From Tannerella sp. (lineage in GTDB: Bacteria > Bacteroidota > Bacteroidia > Bacteroidales > Tannerellaceae), in the NCBI GenBank assembly GCA_031289515.1, contig JAITPH010000170.1, positions 1 through 11,996 on the forward strand: a stretch of 11,996 nucleotides of DNA, read 5' to 3'. Each line of letters begins with the position of its first letter. Position 1 is the stretch's first letter. The notes under the pieces were generated by a model. The model made no database searches. It saw nothing but the letters and a program-made list of their open reading frames with translations, and had not been told where the DNA came from. Of this stretch, positions 1 to 6,213 are shown piece after piece. The translations under genes and the position numbers were made by a program.

Positions 1-42
1 TTATTACTTTTTTTATTTCTATCTCCTTATCTTTTTTCACTG

Positions 43-72
43 CAAATATAATATTTTATTTCCGACTGCAAA
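43..72 (-). promoter_or_regulatory. Predicted leftward Bacteroidota promoter
   Basis: Read on the minus strand, 50-43 is TATATTTG, a perfect match to the Bacteroidota -7 element TAnnTTTG. A TTTG (72-69) lies 18 bases upstream as a -33 element, slightly shorter than the usual 19-21. A second TAnnTTTG (76-69, TATGTTTG) overlaps the -33. The transcript would run off the left edge through an A-rich leader containing AAGGAGAT (28-21). No ATG follows within the remaining 20 bases, so any gene starts outside the window. Confidence 0.4.
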
Positions 73-104
73 CATAGGATGACGGTTACTGCTACTAATG
101 ACGG

Positions 105-248
105 ATGACTTGCCTCGCAATGACGCGGGCGGTAACCGGACGCTATCCGGACAGATTTGTAGATAATGATTTGTTGAGTAACAGTGAGATTCTTGATTCA
201 ATCGAAGAAGACGACAATCCGGTAATCGTAAAATATTATCTGAAATGA
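105..248 (+). pseudogene. Remnant: C-terminal tail resembling a 6-bladed beta-propeller protein
   Basis: The frame ending at the TGA at 246-248 is open back to a stop at 99-101. Its last part reads FVDNDLLSNSEILD, then SIEEDDNPVIVKYYLK. The closing acidic patch, N-P, hydrophobic, K-Y and L-K resembles the final strand of Bacteroidales 6-bladed beta-propeller proteins, which often end in EDDNPVLxxYxLK. Only about 47 codons are available, against roughly 350-400 for such a protein. The resemblance begins around residue 17, just after the repeat word at 113-124. I infer a gene end left behind after a deletion or repeat insertion removed the rest. It could instead be chance coding-like sequence. 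The family link is from memory. Confidence 0.4.
113..124. repeat. Repeat word CCTCGCAATGAC (inverted copy at 11929-11940)
   Basis: This 12-mer is the exact reverse complement of GTCATTGCGAGG at 11929-11940. GTCATTGCGAGG is the core of dispersed intergenic repeats that I recall from many bacterial genomes. Here it abuts the apparently truncated gene tail at 105-248, so it may mark the break. It is too short alone to define an element. Confidence 0.45.
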
Positions 249-321
249 AAAATCAACATGTACTTCTATCGAGGAGGAAGGCGGTTTATGGATGAATTAT
301 CGGCGCTGAAGGCTCGGATAT

Positions 322-363
322 TTGGGATAAAGTCACTAAACAAGTTTAGTGACTTTATCCCAA
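322..363. repeat. Perfect palindrome, 20-bp arms with 2-base spacer
   Basis: The arms TTGGGATAAAGTCACTAAAC (322-341) and GTTTAGTGACTTTATCCCAA (344-363) are exact reverse complements, separated by AA. The site lies about 60 bases beyond the stop of the minus-strand operon. Neither side has a T-tract, so it is not a standard intrinsic terminator. Its centre is 17/20 identical to 11944-11963, which suggests a dispersed repeat family. It could act as an RNA 3'-end hairpin, a protein-binding site, or be the remnant of a small mobile element. Confidence 0.8.
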
Positions 364-424
364 CGAACTCAAAACTCTCATTGAACGGTCAATACGAAAT
401 CACCATATTTCGTCGGCAATTATT

Positions 425-1198
425 TTACAATGGAGCGCTTAGACCTATACCCCATGAATGAAGATTAGGCCCCTTATTCTTTTCGAACATTGATACTGGC
501 TGATAGTACATATAAAGACCAATGTCTTGAAGACCCATCTGAAGAACAAATCGATAAGCGCCGTTAGTACTGTAATTCAACGGAATGTTTGATTCCCTAT
601 GCTTTCCGGATAAATCCCTTCTTTTCAGACTGGCGCCGGAACTGTAGGTGTAATCAATCATGTCAATTCCTCCCTGAATGTGATACAGTCTGTTTTTAAT
701 TTTCGTCTGATACTTAATGAACAGAGGTGCGGAAAGATATAAATTTGTCAACGCCCCCGATTCGTATTGCTGCTCTTCATCGGAAAAAACAAATTGGGTT
801 ATTCCATCCACTTGTGTCAGCGCAGTGTTCTTTTTAAACCAGTAATAGTCAAGACCATATCCGACGCTCAAGCCGACAGACCAGTGAGACTTGAAGACGA
901 AAGAAATGCTGAGCGGATGAAAGGATGCAAAAACAGACCATGGGCTTAATTTGGCATCACCCATGCCGCTGATATTGGCAAACCCAAATTGGATGCCATT
1001 AAATGTGGAGCGTGTTTTCCCCTTCTCCCACGAAAATGTGAAATCAGAAAATATACCATTCATTGATATGGAACTTTTAGGCTCTTCTTCTATCACTGTG
1101 GGAAAAAGCTCGCCTTCAACAACCTGTTTTTCCTGAGCGCCAAGAGCGGGTGCAAACAATATTGCACAGATAACTAACGACAAATACGTACGTTTCAT
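425..1198 (-). CDS. Putative outer-membrane beta-barrel protein (last gene of ECF sigma operon)
   Basis: A 257-residue exported protein. The N-terminus has a signal peptide: basic MKR, a hydrophobic stretch to about residue 18, and likely cleavage after ALGA (residue 21). The rest alternates polar and aromatic/hydrophobic residues with many Gly, Tyr and Phe, for example SVGLSVGYGLDYYWF and FVLQMGLQDIGLYMYY, as expected of amphipathic beta-strands in a small Bacteroidota outer-membrane barrel. The chain ends in GIGLSAPL rather than the usual terminal aromatic residue, which is a mild oddity. The gene starts only 5 bases after the preceding exported-protein gene, so it is almost certainly co-transcribed with the sigma factor. 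It may be a target or sensory partner of that system. I cannot assign a named family. A periplasmic beta-rich protein is the alternative. Confidence 0.72.
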   Translation of the reverse strand: MKRTYLSLVICAILFAPALGAQEKQVVEGELFPTVIEEEPKSSISMNGIFSDFTFSWEKGKTRSTFNGIQFGFANISGMGDAKLSPWSVFASFHPLSISFVFKSHWSVGLSVGYGLDYYWFKKNTALTQVDGITQFVFSDEEQQYESGALTNLYLSAPLFIKYQTKIKNRLYHIQGGIDMIDYTYSSGASLKRRDLSGKHRESNIPLNYSTNGAYRFVLQMGLQDIGLYMYYQPVSMFEKNKGPNLHSWGIGLSAPL

Positions 1199-1203
1199 AA
1201 TGT

Positions 1204-1692
1204 TTAAAATTTAATTTTTTTGTTATTATTTATTTTAATGAATAAACCTTTCAGTTCTCCCAATTCCTGTTCCAAATCCTGTGGAGGAAAATAACCCTTG
1301 ACGTAAAGCAGCGTTATCTTACCCGATTTGTTTTTGAACAGAATATATTCGTAAACAGGCGAATTACTTTCCTTTTTCAGACAATAACATGCCGTTTCCA
1401 TTTGACCGTCTTTTTTTGATTCCAACAATATGCTTCCTCCTTCCAAATCCTTTTGAACAGCCTCTTCGATTGCTTTTACCGTTTTGGAATCGGAGGATGT
1501 AATCAGACTTTTATAATGGCTGATTTTCGTATTGTCACTCAAAACATCCTTGGCCAATTCAATCATAACAGAGCCTTCCTGTTTTCCATAATCATCAAAT
1601 ACTGTTTTAATACTTAAATCTTTTTGGGCATGCATCCATATTCCCGGAAGCGCCAAACAAAACAGTAGTAAGTATTTCTTAAATGTATTCAT
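1204..1692 (-). CDS. Small exported protein, DUF6108/DUF4252-like
   Basis: A 162-residue protein with a signal peptide: MNTFKKYL, a hydrophobic core, and likely cleavage after MHA (residue 22). The mature part has a conserved-looking segment KISHYKSLITSSDSKTVKAI (about 56-75), then an acidic helix with a V-x-x-D (about 76-83), and YEYILFKNKSGKITLLYVKG (about 113-132). I recall this order, K-Y/H-Y-x-S-L, V-x-x-D and Y-I-F-Y-K followed by T-L-I-Y-V-x-G, from small secreted Bacteroidales proteins annotated DUF6108. DUF4252, also common beside ECF sigma genes, is the alternative. It has no catalytic motif. It lies between the one-TM protein (21-base gap) and the barrel gene (5-base gap), so a periplasmic role in the same response is likely but inferred. 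Codon use is notably AT-rich. Confidence 0.7.
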   Translation of the reverse strand: MNTFKKYLLLFCLALPGIWMHAQKDLSIKTVFDDYGKQEGSVMIELAKDVLSDNTKISHYKSLITSSDSKTVKAIEEAVQKDLEGGSILLESKKDGQMETACYCLKKESNSPVYEYILFKNKSGKITLLYVKGYFPPQDLEQELGELKGLFIKINNNKKIKF

Positions 1693-1713
1693 ATTATTTT
1701 ATATTATTAATTA

Positions 1714-2175
1714 TTATTCAAAAAACAATTCTAAAACTTCAATCTGTGAAGAAAGCAGCTCGTCATTCGCTTCCGAAATACTTTCCAAAGATTTAAGCGT
1801 TTCCTCCCGAATAAATTCGATACCTGTATATTTTTTACCGTCAATATAAGTGTATGATGTTTTTAATTCGGTATCCTGCGTATTCAAAGTATATTTCAAT
1901 CCGAAGGACAGGAGCAAACACGCTGCCGCTGCAATACCAAGCCAACGACCTTTCTTCCGACTCCGCGCCACAGGGAAATTAAATATGCGAGACCCGGTAC
2001 GCGGCACATAAGAAACGAAAAAAAACTGAAACATCGGTTTATATATTTCCCATTCTTCCGGAATCTCTTCTTTTTGGAAATAATCCCGAAGGATTTGTTC
2101 TTCTTTCAAAGAAGTCAAACCTTCAAAATACTTGTCAATCAACGATTTTATACCTTTTTTATTCATTTTTGCCAT
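1714..2175 (-). CDS. One-TM protein, putative anti-sigma factor
   Basis: A 153-residue protein. The N-terminal cytoplasmic part (about 8-50) contains LIDKYFEGLTSLKEEQILRD and then Y-K-P-M-F, a signature I associate with small Bacteroidota proteins encoded directly after ECF sigma genes. A basic patch RSRKKGR (71-77) leads into a single membrane helix (about 78-96, LGIAAAACLLLSFGLKY). The outer segment contains SYTYIDGKKYTG (107-118) and an acidic helix to the end. There is no H-x3-C-x2-C zinc anti-sigma motif. The chosen start overlaps the sigma gene by 17 bases; Met4 (2164-2166) would shorten the overlap to 8 and is equally plausible. The overlap implies translational coupling and a direct partnership with the sigma factor. 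The anti-sigma role is inferred from position and topology. Confidence 0.75.
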   Translation of the reverse strand: MAKMNKKGIKSLIDKYFEGLTSLKEEQILRDYFQKEEIPEEWEIYKPMFQFFFVSYVPRTGSRIFNFPVARSRKKGRWLGIAAAACLLLSFGLKYTLNTQDTELKTSYTYIDGKKYTGIEFIREETLKSLESISEANDELLSSQIEVLELFFE

Positions 2176-2674
2176 ATTTATAGTTCACAATTCTTGCATA
2201 TTGGTCGCGCACTTTCATTCGCGCCCTTGAGAGATTGACGGTTACCGCACTGATTTGCGTTCCTGTTATGTCCGCTATTTCCTGCAATTCATATCCTTCC
2301 ATGTCTCGCATCCTAATGATTGTTTTCTGCAATTCCGGCAACTGTTCGATTATTTGCTTGACGATGGCGAGAGAATCGGACTTTTCAAGATCGGCATAAG
2401 GCGAATCTTCATGGCTTCCCAAGGAAAAATCATTCGCTTCAACCGTTTCTCTCTTCGCCCTTAGCTTGTCGATACAGATATTTTTGGCCGTTTGCATGGC
2501 GTATCCTTCGGGATTTTGGGCGTTTCCCAATTGTTCCCTTTCATTCCACAATTTCAGGAACGTTTCCTGAACAGTATCTTTGGCATCTTCCTCGTCGTTG
2601 ACTATTTTCAAGGCAACGATAAAAAGTTTTTGCCTGAGAGGAATAATATCTGATTTGAATCGCTCTATGTTCAT
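2159..2674 (-). CDS. ECF-type RNA polymerase sigma-70 factor
   Basis: A 171-residue sigma factor, normal for the extracytoplasmic-function class, which directs RNA polymerase to a small regulon. The region-2 domain occupies about 8-75, with the polymerase-binding helix EDAKDTVQETFLKLWNE (29-45) and the -10-recognition part PEGYAMQTAKNICIDKLR (55-72). After a linker, region 4 covers about 105-160: LPELQKTIIRMRDMEGY (112-128), then the helix-turn-helix ELQEIADITGTQISAVTVNL (129-148) and SRARMKVRD for -35 contact. It leads the four-gene minus-strand operon and is followed, with overlap, by its probable anti-sigma partner. I see no good TTTG/TAnnTTTG promoter upstream (best is TATATTTT at 2705-2698 without a well-spaced -33), which would fit autoregulation from a sigma-specific promoter. 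The signal sensed is unknown. Confidence 0.93.
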   Translation of the reverse strand: MNIERFKSDIIPLRQKLFIVALKIVNDEEDAKDTVQETFLKLWNEREQLGNAQNPEGYAMQTAKNICIDKLRAKRETVEANDFSLGSHEDSPYADLEKSDSLAIVKQIIEQLPELQKTIIRMRDMEGYELQEIADITGTQISAVTVNLSRARMKVRDQYARIVNYKYGKNE

Positions 2675-2852
2675 ACCCTAATGACGGAGTAAAGGCGAAA
2701 ATATAACATCAAATTCGATATTTTTTTTCAATTCGCTCACTGCCGACCGGCTAAAACATTGAAAAATGGGCTATTACTCATTCGTGAGAAAACTGTTGCC
2801 ATATCGTACTTTTTGAATCCCGACCTCCCGATTTGTATTTCGGCAGATTGTT

Positions 2853-2880
2853 TCAAAAAAAATCAAGCCCGATTTTTTGA
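2853..2880. repeat. AT-rich inverted repeat overlapping the serC -33 element
   Basis: TCAAAAAAAATC (2853-2864) and GATTTTTTGA (2871-2880) are inverted repeats apart from two extra A residues in the left arm, with a 6-base spacer. The right arm contains the predicted -33 TTTG of the serC promoter, so the repeat could be an operator. Equally, it could be a chance product of A- and T-runs. Confidence 0.3.
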
Positions 2881-2908
2881 TTTTTCCGATAAATAATTAT
2901 TACCTTTG
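2876..2908 (+). promoter_or_regulatory. Predicted promoter of the serC-serA operon
   Basis: TTTG at 2876-2879 and TACCTTTG at 2901-2908 match the Bacteroidota -33 and -7 (TAnnTTTG) elements perfectly, with a 21-base spacer. Transcription would begin near 2914, leaving a leader of roughly 35-40 bases to the serC ATG at 2952. That leader is A-rich and has no strong Shine-Dalgarno sequence, as is usual in this phylum. Confidence 0.65.
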
Positions 2909-2951
2909 CATCATCTTAACGGAGTAAAAAGAACTAAAAACAATAAATAAA

Positions 2952-4019
2952 ATGAACAGATACAATTTTTATGCAGGGCCTTCCATATTAAGCCGCTATA
3001 CGATAGAGAATACGGCTGAGGCGATACTGAATTTCGCAAATACGGGATTATCGTTGATGGAAGTTTCACACAGAGGCAAGGAATTTGTTGCCGTAAACGA
3101 CGAAGCGCGGCAACTTGTAAAAGATTTGCTCGACGTCCCTTCGACGCACGAAGTAGTCTTTCTCGGCGGCGGCGCAAGTATGCAATTCTGTATGATACCA
3201 TACAATCTTCTGAAAAAGAAAGCATCTTACCTCGACACCGGAACTTGGGCGTCAAAAGCCATAAAAGAGGCAAAAATTTTCGGCGAAGTAACAGTCGTTG
3301 CGTCTTCAAAAGACAAAAACTACTCGTTCATTCCGAAAGATTATACGGTTGCCGACGATTCCGACTATTTTCATATAACGACGAACAACACAATCTTCGG
3401 GACGCAGATTCAAAAAATCCCGCAGGTCACGGTTCCTCTCGTTGCGGATATGTCGTCCGATATATTCTCGCGTCCGGTAGACGTTGCCAAGTATGATGCG
3501 ATATATGCAGGCGCGCAAAAGAATCTTGCACCGGCCGGCGTCACGATAGTAATTGTGCGCAAAGACGCATTAAACAAGGCAGACCGGTCTATCCCCACGA
3601 TGCTGAATTATATGACGCACGTCGACAAGGATTCGATGTTCAACACTCCGCCGGTCGTTCCCATCTTCGCCGCGCTTCAGACGCTTAAATGGTACAGGGA
3701 ATTGGGCGGCATCACGGCGATGCAGAAACTGAACGAAGAAAAAGCCGCCATCCTCTACGACGAAATCGACCGCAACAGGTTGTTTAAAGGAACAGCCGCC
3801 GTAGAAGACCGCTCGCTGATGAACGTTTGCTTCGTCATGAACGAAGAATATCAGGAGTTGGAAGCCGGATTTGCCACATTTGCCGCGGCAGCCGGTATGA
3901 TAGGCATAAAAGGACACCGCTCGGCAGGCGGATTCCGCGCTTCTATCTATAATGCGATGCCGATAGACGGCGTCAAGGCGTTGATAGAAACGATGAAAGA
4001 GTTTGAACGCAAAAACTGA
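2952..4019 (+). CDS. serC: Phosphoserine aminotransferase
   Basis: A 355-residue class-V, PLP-dependent aminotransferase of the cytoplasm. It converts 3-phosphohydroxypyruvate and glutamate to O-phosphoserine and 2-oxoglutarate in serine synthesis, and may also act in pyridoxal phosphate synthesis. Visible hallmarks are N-terminal NFYAGPS (5-11), SHRGKEF (39-45), the cofactor-phosphate loop GGGASMQF (72-79), the ring-stacking Trp in GTWA (W99), Asp166 in VADMSSD, the Schiff-base lysine K190 in GAQKNLAPAG, and the C-terminal GHRSAGGFRASIYNAMP with substrate-binding arginines (about 321-338). Length is normal for the family. It is the first gene of the operon, with serA 5 bases downstream, the classical pairing for the first two pathway steps. 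The start at 2952 places NFYAGPS at the expected distance from the N-terminus. Confidence 0.97.
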   Translation: MNRYNFYAGPSILSRYTIENTAEAILNFANTGLSLMEVSHRGKEFVAVNDEARQLVKDLLDVPSTHEVVFLGGGASMQFCMIPYNLLKKKASYLDTGTWASKAIKEAKIFGEVTVVASSKDKNYSFIPKDYTVADDSDYFHITTNNTIFGTQIQKIPQVTVPLVADMSSDIFSRPVDVAKYDAIYAGAQKNLAPAGVTIVIVRKDALNKADRSIPTMLNYMTHVDKDSMFNTPPVVPIFAALQTLKWYRELGGITAMQKLNEEKAAILYDEIDRNRLFKGTAAVEDRSLMNVCFVMNEEYQELEAGFATFAAAAGMIGIKGHRSAGGFRASIYNAMPIDGVKALIETMKEFERKN

Positions 4020-4024
4020 AGCGC

Positions 4025-4945
4025 ATGAAGATATTGGTTGCAACAGACAAGCCTTTTGCCGCGATAGCAGTAAAAGGCATTCGCGAAGCCATCGAAAACG
4101 CCGATATGGAATTGGCTCTTTTGGAGAAGTATACCGAAAAATCGCAGTTGCTTGAAGCCGTAAACGACGTCGATGCGATAATCATCCGCAGCGACATTAT
4201 CGACAACGAAGTCTTTGACGCTGCAAAGCAATTGAAGATAGTAGTCCGCGCAGGCGCCGGATACGATAACGTGGACTTGGCAGCCGCCAAAGCGCATAAC
4301 GTTTGCGTGATGAACACGCCGGGGCAGAACTCGAACGCCGTCGCCGAACTTGCTTTCGGACTGATGGTTTACGCCGTCCGCAATTTCTACAACGGAACTT
4401 CGGGTACAGAGTTGAAAGACAAAAAGTTAGGCATTCACGCCTACGGAAATGTCGGTCGGAATGTGGCGCGTATAGCAAAAGGTTTCGGAATGGATATTTA
4501 TGCTTACGACGCTTTTTGTCCCAAGGAAGTAATTGAAAAAGACGGAGTTAAGGCGCTTGATTCGGCAGACGGTCTCTATGCGGCATGTCAGTTCGTTTCG
4601 CTGCATATTCCCGCAACGGCGGAGACGAAGAAATCTATCGGCGGCAATCTGCTTTCAAAAATGCCAAAGGGCGCTGTGCTCGTCAATACAGCACGAAAAG
4701 AAGTTATCAATGAGGCGGAATTGGTCAAGGTTATGGAAGAGCGCGCCGATTTAAAGTATCTCACGGATATTGTGCCCGACAATCACGCCGAATTGACGGA
4801 GAAATTTGCAAACCGTTATTTCAGCACGCCCAAGAAGATGGGAGCGCAGACGGCAGAAGCTAATATCAATGCCGGTATTGCAGCCGCGAATCAGATTGTC
4901 GGCTTCCTGAAAGACGGAGACAGAACGTTTGAAGTCACAAAATAA
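4025..4945 (+). CDS. serA: D-3-phosphoglycerate dehydrogenase, short ACT-less type
   Basis: A 306-residue NAD-dependent 2-hydroxyacid dehydrogenase expected to oxidise 3-phosphoglycerate to 3-phosphohydroxypyruvate, the entry step of serine synthesis. Substrate-domain motifs include VVRAGAGYDNVD (73-84) and NTPGQNSNAVAELAFGL (97-113). The Rossmann loop reads HAYGNVG (138-144), with Ala139 replacing the first Gly of GxGxxG. The catalytic Arg is R224 in NTARKEVI. The usual catalytic His of TPH-x-G is a lysine (K270 in STPKKMGAQT), and the DVFxxEP glutamate motif is replaced by DIVPDN (248-253). I recall the same K-K-M-G-A-Q-T tail in Bacteroides SerA and in a related amoebic enzyme, so this is a family trait rather than damage. 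There is no C-terminal ACT domain, so classical serine feedback inhibition is not expected. Confidence 0.92.
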   Translation: MKILVATDKPFAAIAVKGIREAIENADMELALLEKYTEKSQLLEAVNDVDAIIIRSDIIDNEVFDAAKQLKIVVRAGAGYDNVDLAAAKAHNVCVMNTPGQNSNAVAELAFGLMVYAVRNFYNGTSGTELKDKKLGIHAYGNVGRNVARIAKGFGMDIYAYDAFCPKEVIEKDGVKALDSADGLYAACQFVSLHIPATAETKKSIGGNLLSKMPKGAVLVNTARKEVINEAELVKVMEERADLKYLTDIVPDNHAELTEKFANRYFSTPKKMGAQTAEANINAGIAAANQIVGFLKDGDRTFEVTK

Positions 4946-4953
4946 CAGCCGCA

Positions 4954-6213
4954 ATGAAAATAAAACCATTCCGTGGTATACGTCCACCAAAAGAGATAGT
5001 CGAAGAAGTACAGTCGCGTCCGTACGACGTGCTTAATTCGGAAGAAGCCCGTCGGGAAGCGGCAGGCAACGAAAAGTCACTGTATCATATCATCAAGCCG
5101 GAAATAGATTTCCCTGTCGGCGCCGACGAGCATGACCCGCGCGTTTATGAGAAGGCAGTCGAAAACTTCAATAAATTTCAGGCAAACGGATGGCTCGTAA
5201 CGGACGAAAAAGAACATTACTACGTGTATTCCCAGACAATGAACGGAAAAACCCAGTACGGACTTGTCGTGTGCGCTTATGTCGATGATTACCTGAACGG
5301 AAAAATCAAGAAGCACGAACTCACGCGCAAAGACAAGGAAGAAGACCGCATGAAACATGTTCGCATAAATAATGCAAATATCGAGCCTGTATTTTTTGCC
5401 TATCCCGAAGATTACCCCGAAAACGCGGAAATCAACAGGATTGTAGCCAAATACGTATCGGGAGGCGAGCCTGAATACGATTTTACGGCTAAAACCGACG
5501 GATTCCGCCATACCTTCCGGATTATTGATAATGAGGAAGATATAGCGCTTATCACAAAGCTGTTCGACCAAATGCCGGCGCTCTACATAGCCGATGGACA
5601 TCATCGCTCGGCGGCAGCAGCCCTCGTCGGAGCCGAAAAAGCCGGACAAAATCCCAATCATAAAGGCGACGAGGAATACAACTACTTCATGGCTGTCTGT
5701 TTTCCTTCCAACCAGCTGACTATCATCGACTACAACCGCGTCGTAAAAGATCTCAACGGACTTTCCGACGATGAATTTCTGCAAAGACTTGCGGAAGACT
5801 TTGTCGTCGAAACAAAAGGAACAGAACTATACAAGCCTCTACAACTGCATGAATTTTCCCTGTATTTAAGCGGGAAATGGTACTCCCTGACGGCAAAACC
5901 GGACAGATATGACGACAATGACCCTATCGGAGTATTGGACGTTACCGTTTCATCAAATCTTATCTTGGACAAGATATTGGGCATAAAGGATTTACGTTCG
6001 GATAAACGTATTGATTTCGTAGGCGGAATACGCGGATTGGGAGAACTGAAAAAGCGCGTTGATAGCGGCGAGATGCGGGTGGCGCTGGCTCTTTATCCGG
6101 TTTCGATGAAGCAACTCATCGACATAGCGGATTCGGGGAATATAATGCCTCCGAAAACGACATGGTTTGAGCCGAAACTGCGTTCGGGTCTGGTAATTCA
6201 TTCCTTAGCATGA
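4954..6213 (+). CDS. DUF1015 family protein, possible serine-kinase-like enzyme
   Basis: A 419-residue soluble protein of normal DUF1015 length. Family hallmarks are FRGIRPP (6-12), RPYDVLNSEEAR (22-33), KKHELTRKDKEEDR (119-132), YIADGHHRSAAA (211-222) and the C-terminal MPPKTTWFEPK (398-408). No biochemical function is firmly established for the family as far as I know. The D-G-H-H-R motif (214-218) also occurs, as I recall, in the archaeal ParB-like free-serine kinase SerK. Together with the position directly behind serC and serA (8-base gap), this makes a role in serine or phosphoserine metabolism plausible, but that is inference. The stop codon overlaps the start of the HAD gene by 4 bases (ATGA), which implies translational coupling. 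Confidence 0.88.
   Translation: MKIKPFRGIRPPKEIVEEVQSRPYDVLNSEEARREAAGNEKSLYHIIKPEIDFPVGADEHDPRVYEKAVENFNKFQANGWLVTDEKEHYYVYSQTMNGKTQYGLVVCAYVDDYLNGKIKKHELTRKDKEEDRMKHVRINNANIEPVFFAYPEDYPENAEINRIVAKYVSGGEPEYDFTAKTDGFRHTFRIIDNEEDIALITKLFDQMPALYIADGHHRSAAAALVGAEKAGQNPNHKGDEEYNYFMAVCFPSNQLTIIDYNRVVKDLNGLSDDEFLQRLAEDFVVETKGTELYKPLQLHEFSLYLSGKWYSLTAKPDRYDDNDPIGVLDVTVSSNLILDKILGIKDLRSDKRIDFVGGIRGLGELKKRVDSGEMRVALALYPVSMKQLIDIADSGNIMPPKTTWFEPKLRSGLVIHSLA

Larger units (their letters stand above)
1..424. other. Gene-poor region with gene remnant and repeats
   Basis: No intact gene can be supported here. The stretch holds a leftward promoter-like pair (43-72), a short frame resembling the C-terminus of a beta-propeller protein (105-248), a 12-bp repeat word (113-124) and a perfect palindrome (322-363). 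From 249 to 321 and from 364 to 424 I see nothing convincing. A 67-codon frame starting at 258 runs through the palindrome and into the tail of the minus-strand gene, resembles no family I know, and is probably spurious. The base composition is low in GC, with T-runs near the left edge. Confidence 0.6.

Noticed and set aside
113..124. CRISPR or phage attachment site from the GTCATTGCGAGG words
   Set aside because: Only two copies in the window, in opposite orientation and about 11.8 kb apart, with no spacers, cas genes, integrase or tRNA nearby.
322..363. Intrinsic terminator for the sigma operon
   Set aside because: The stem is perfect but no T-tract follows on either strand.
258..461. 67-codon frame with GAGGAGG near its start
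   Set aside because: It runs through the palindrome and 37 bases into the minus-strand barrel gene, has no known likeness, and the purine-rich site lies inside the frame, upstream of a second ATG at 288 rather than the first one.
4025..4945. SerA as a broken gene because catalytic His and the Glu motif are missing
   Set aside because: The frame is intact, the operon context is right, and the lysine-containing tail matches what I recall of functional Bacteroidales SerA proteins.
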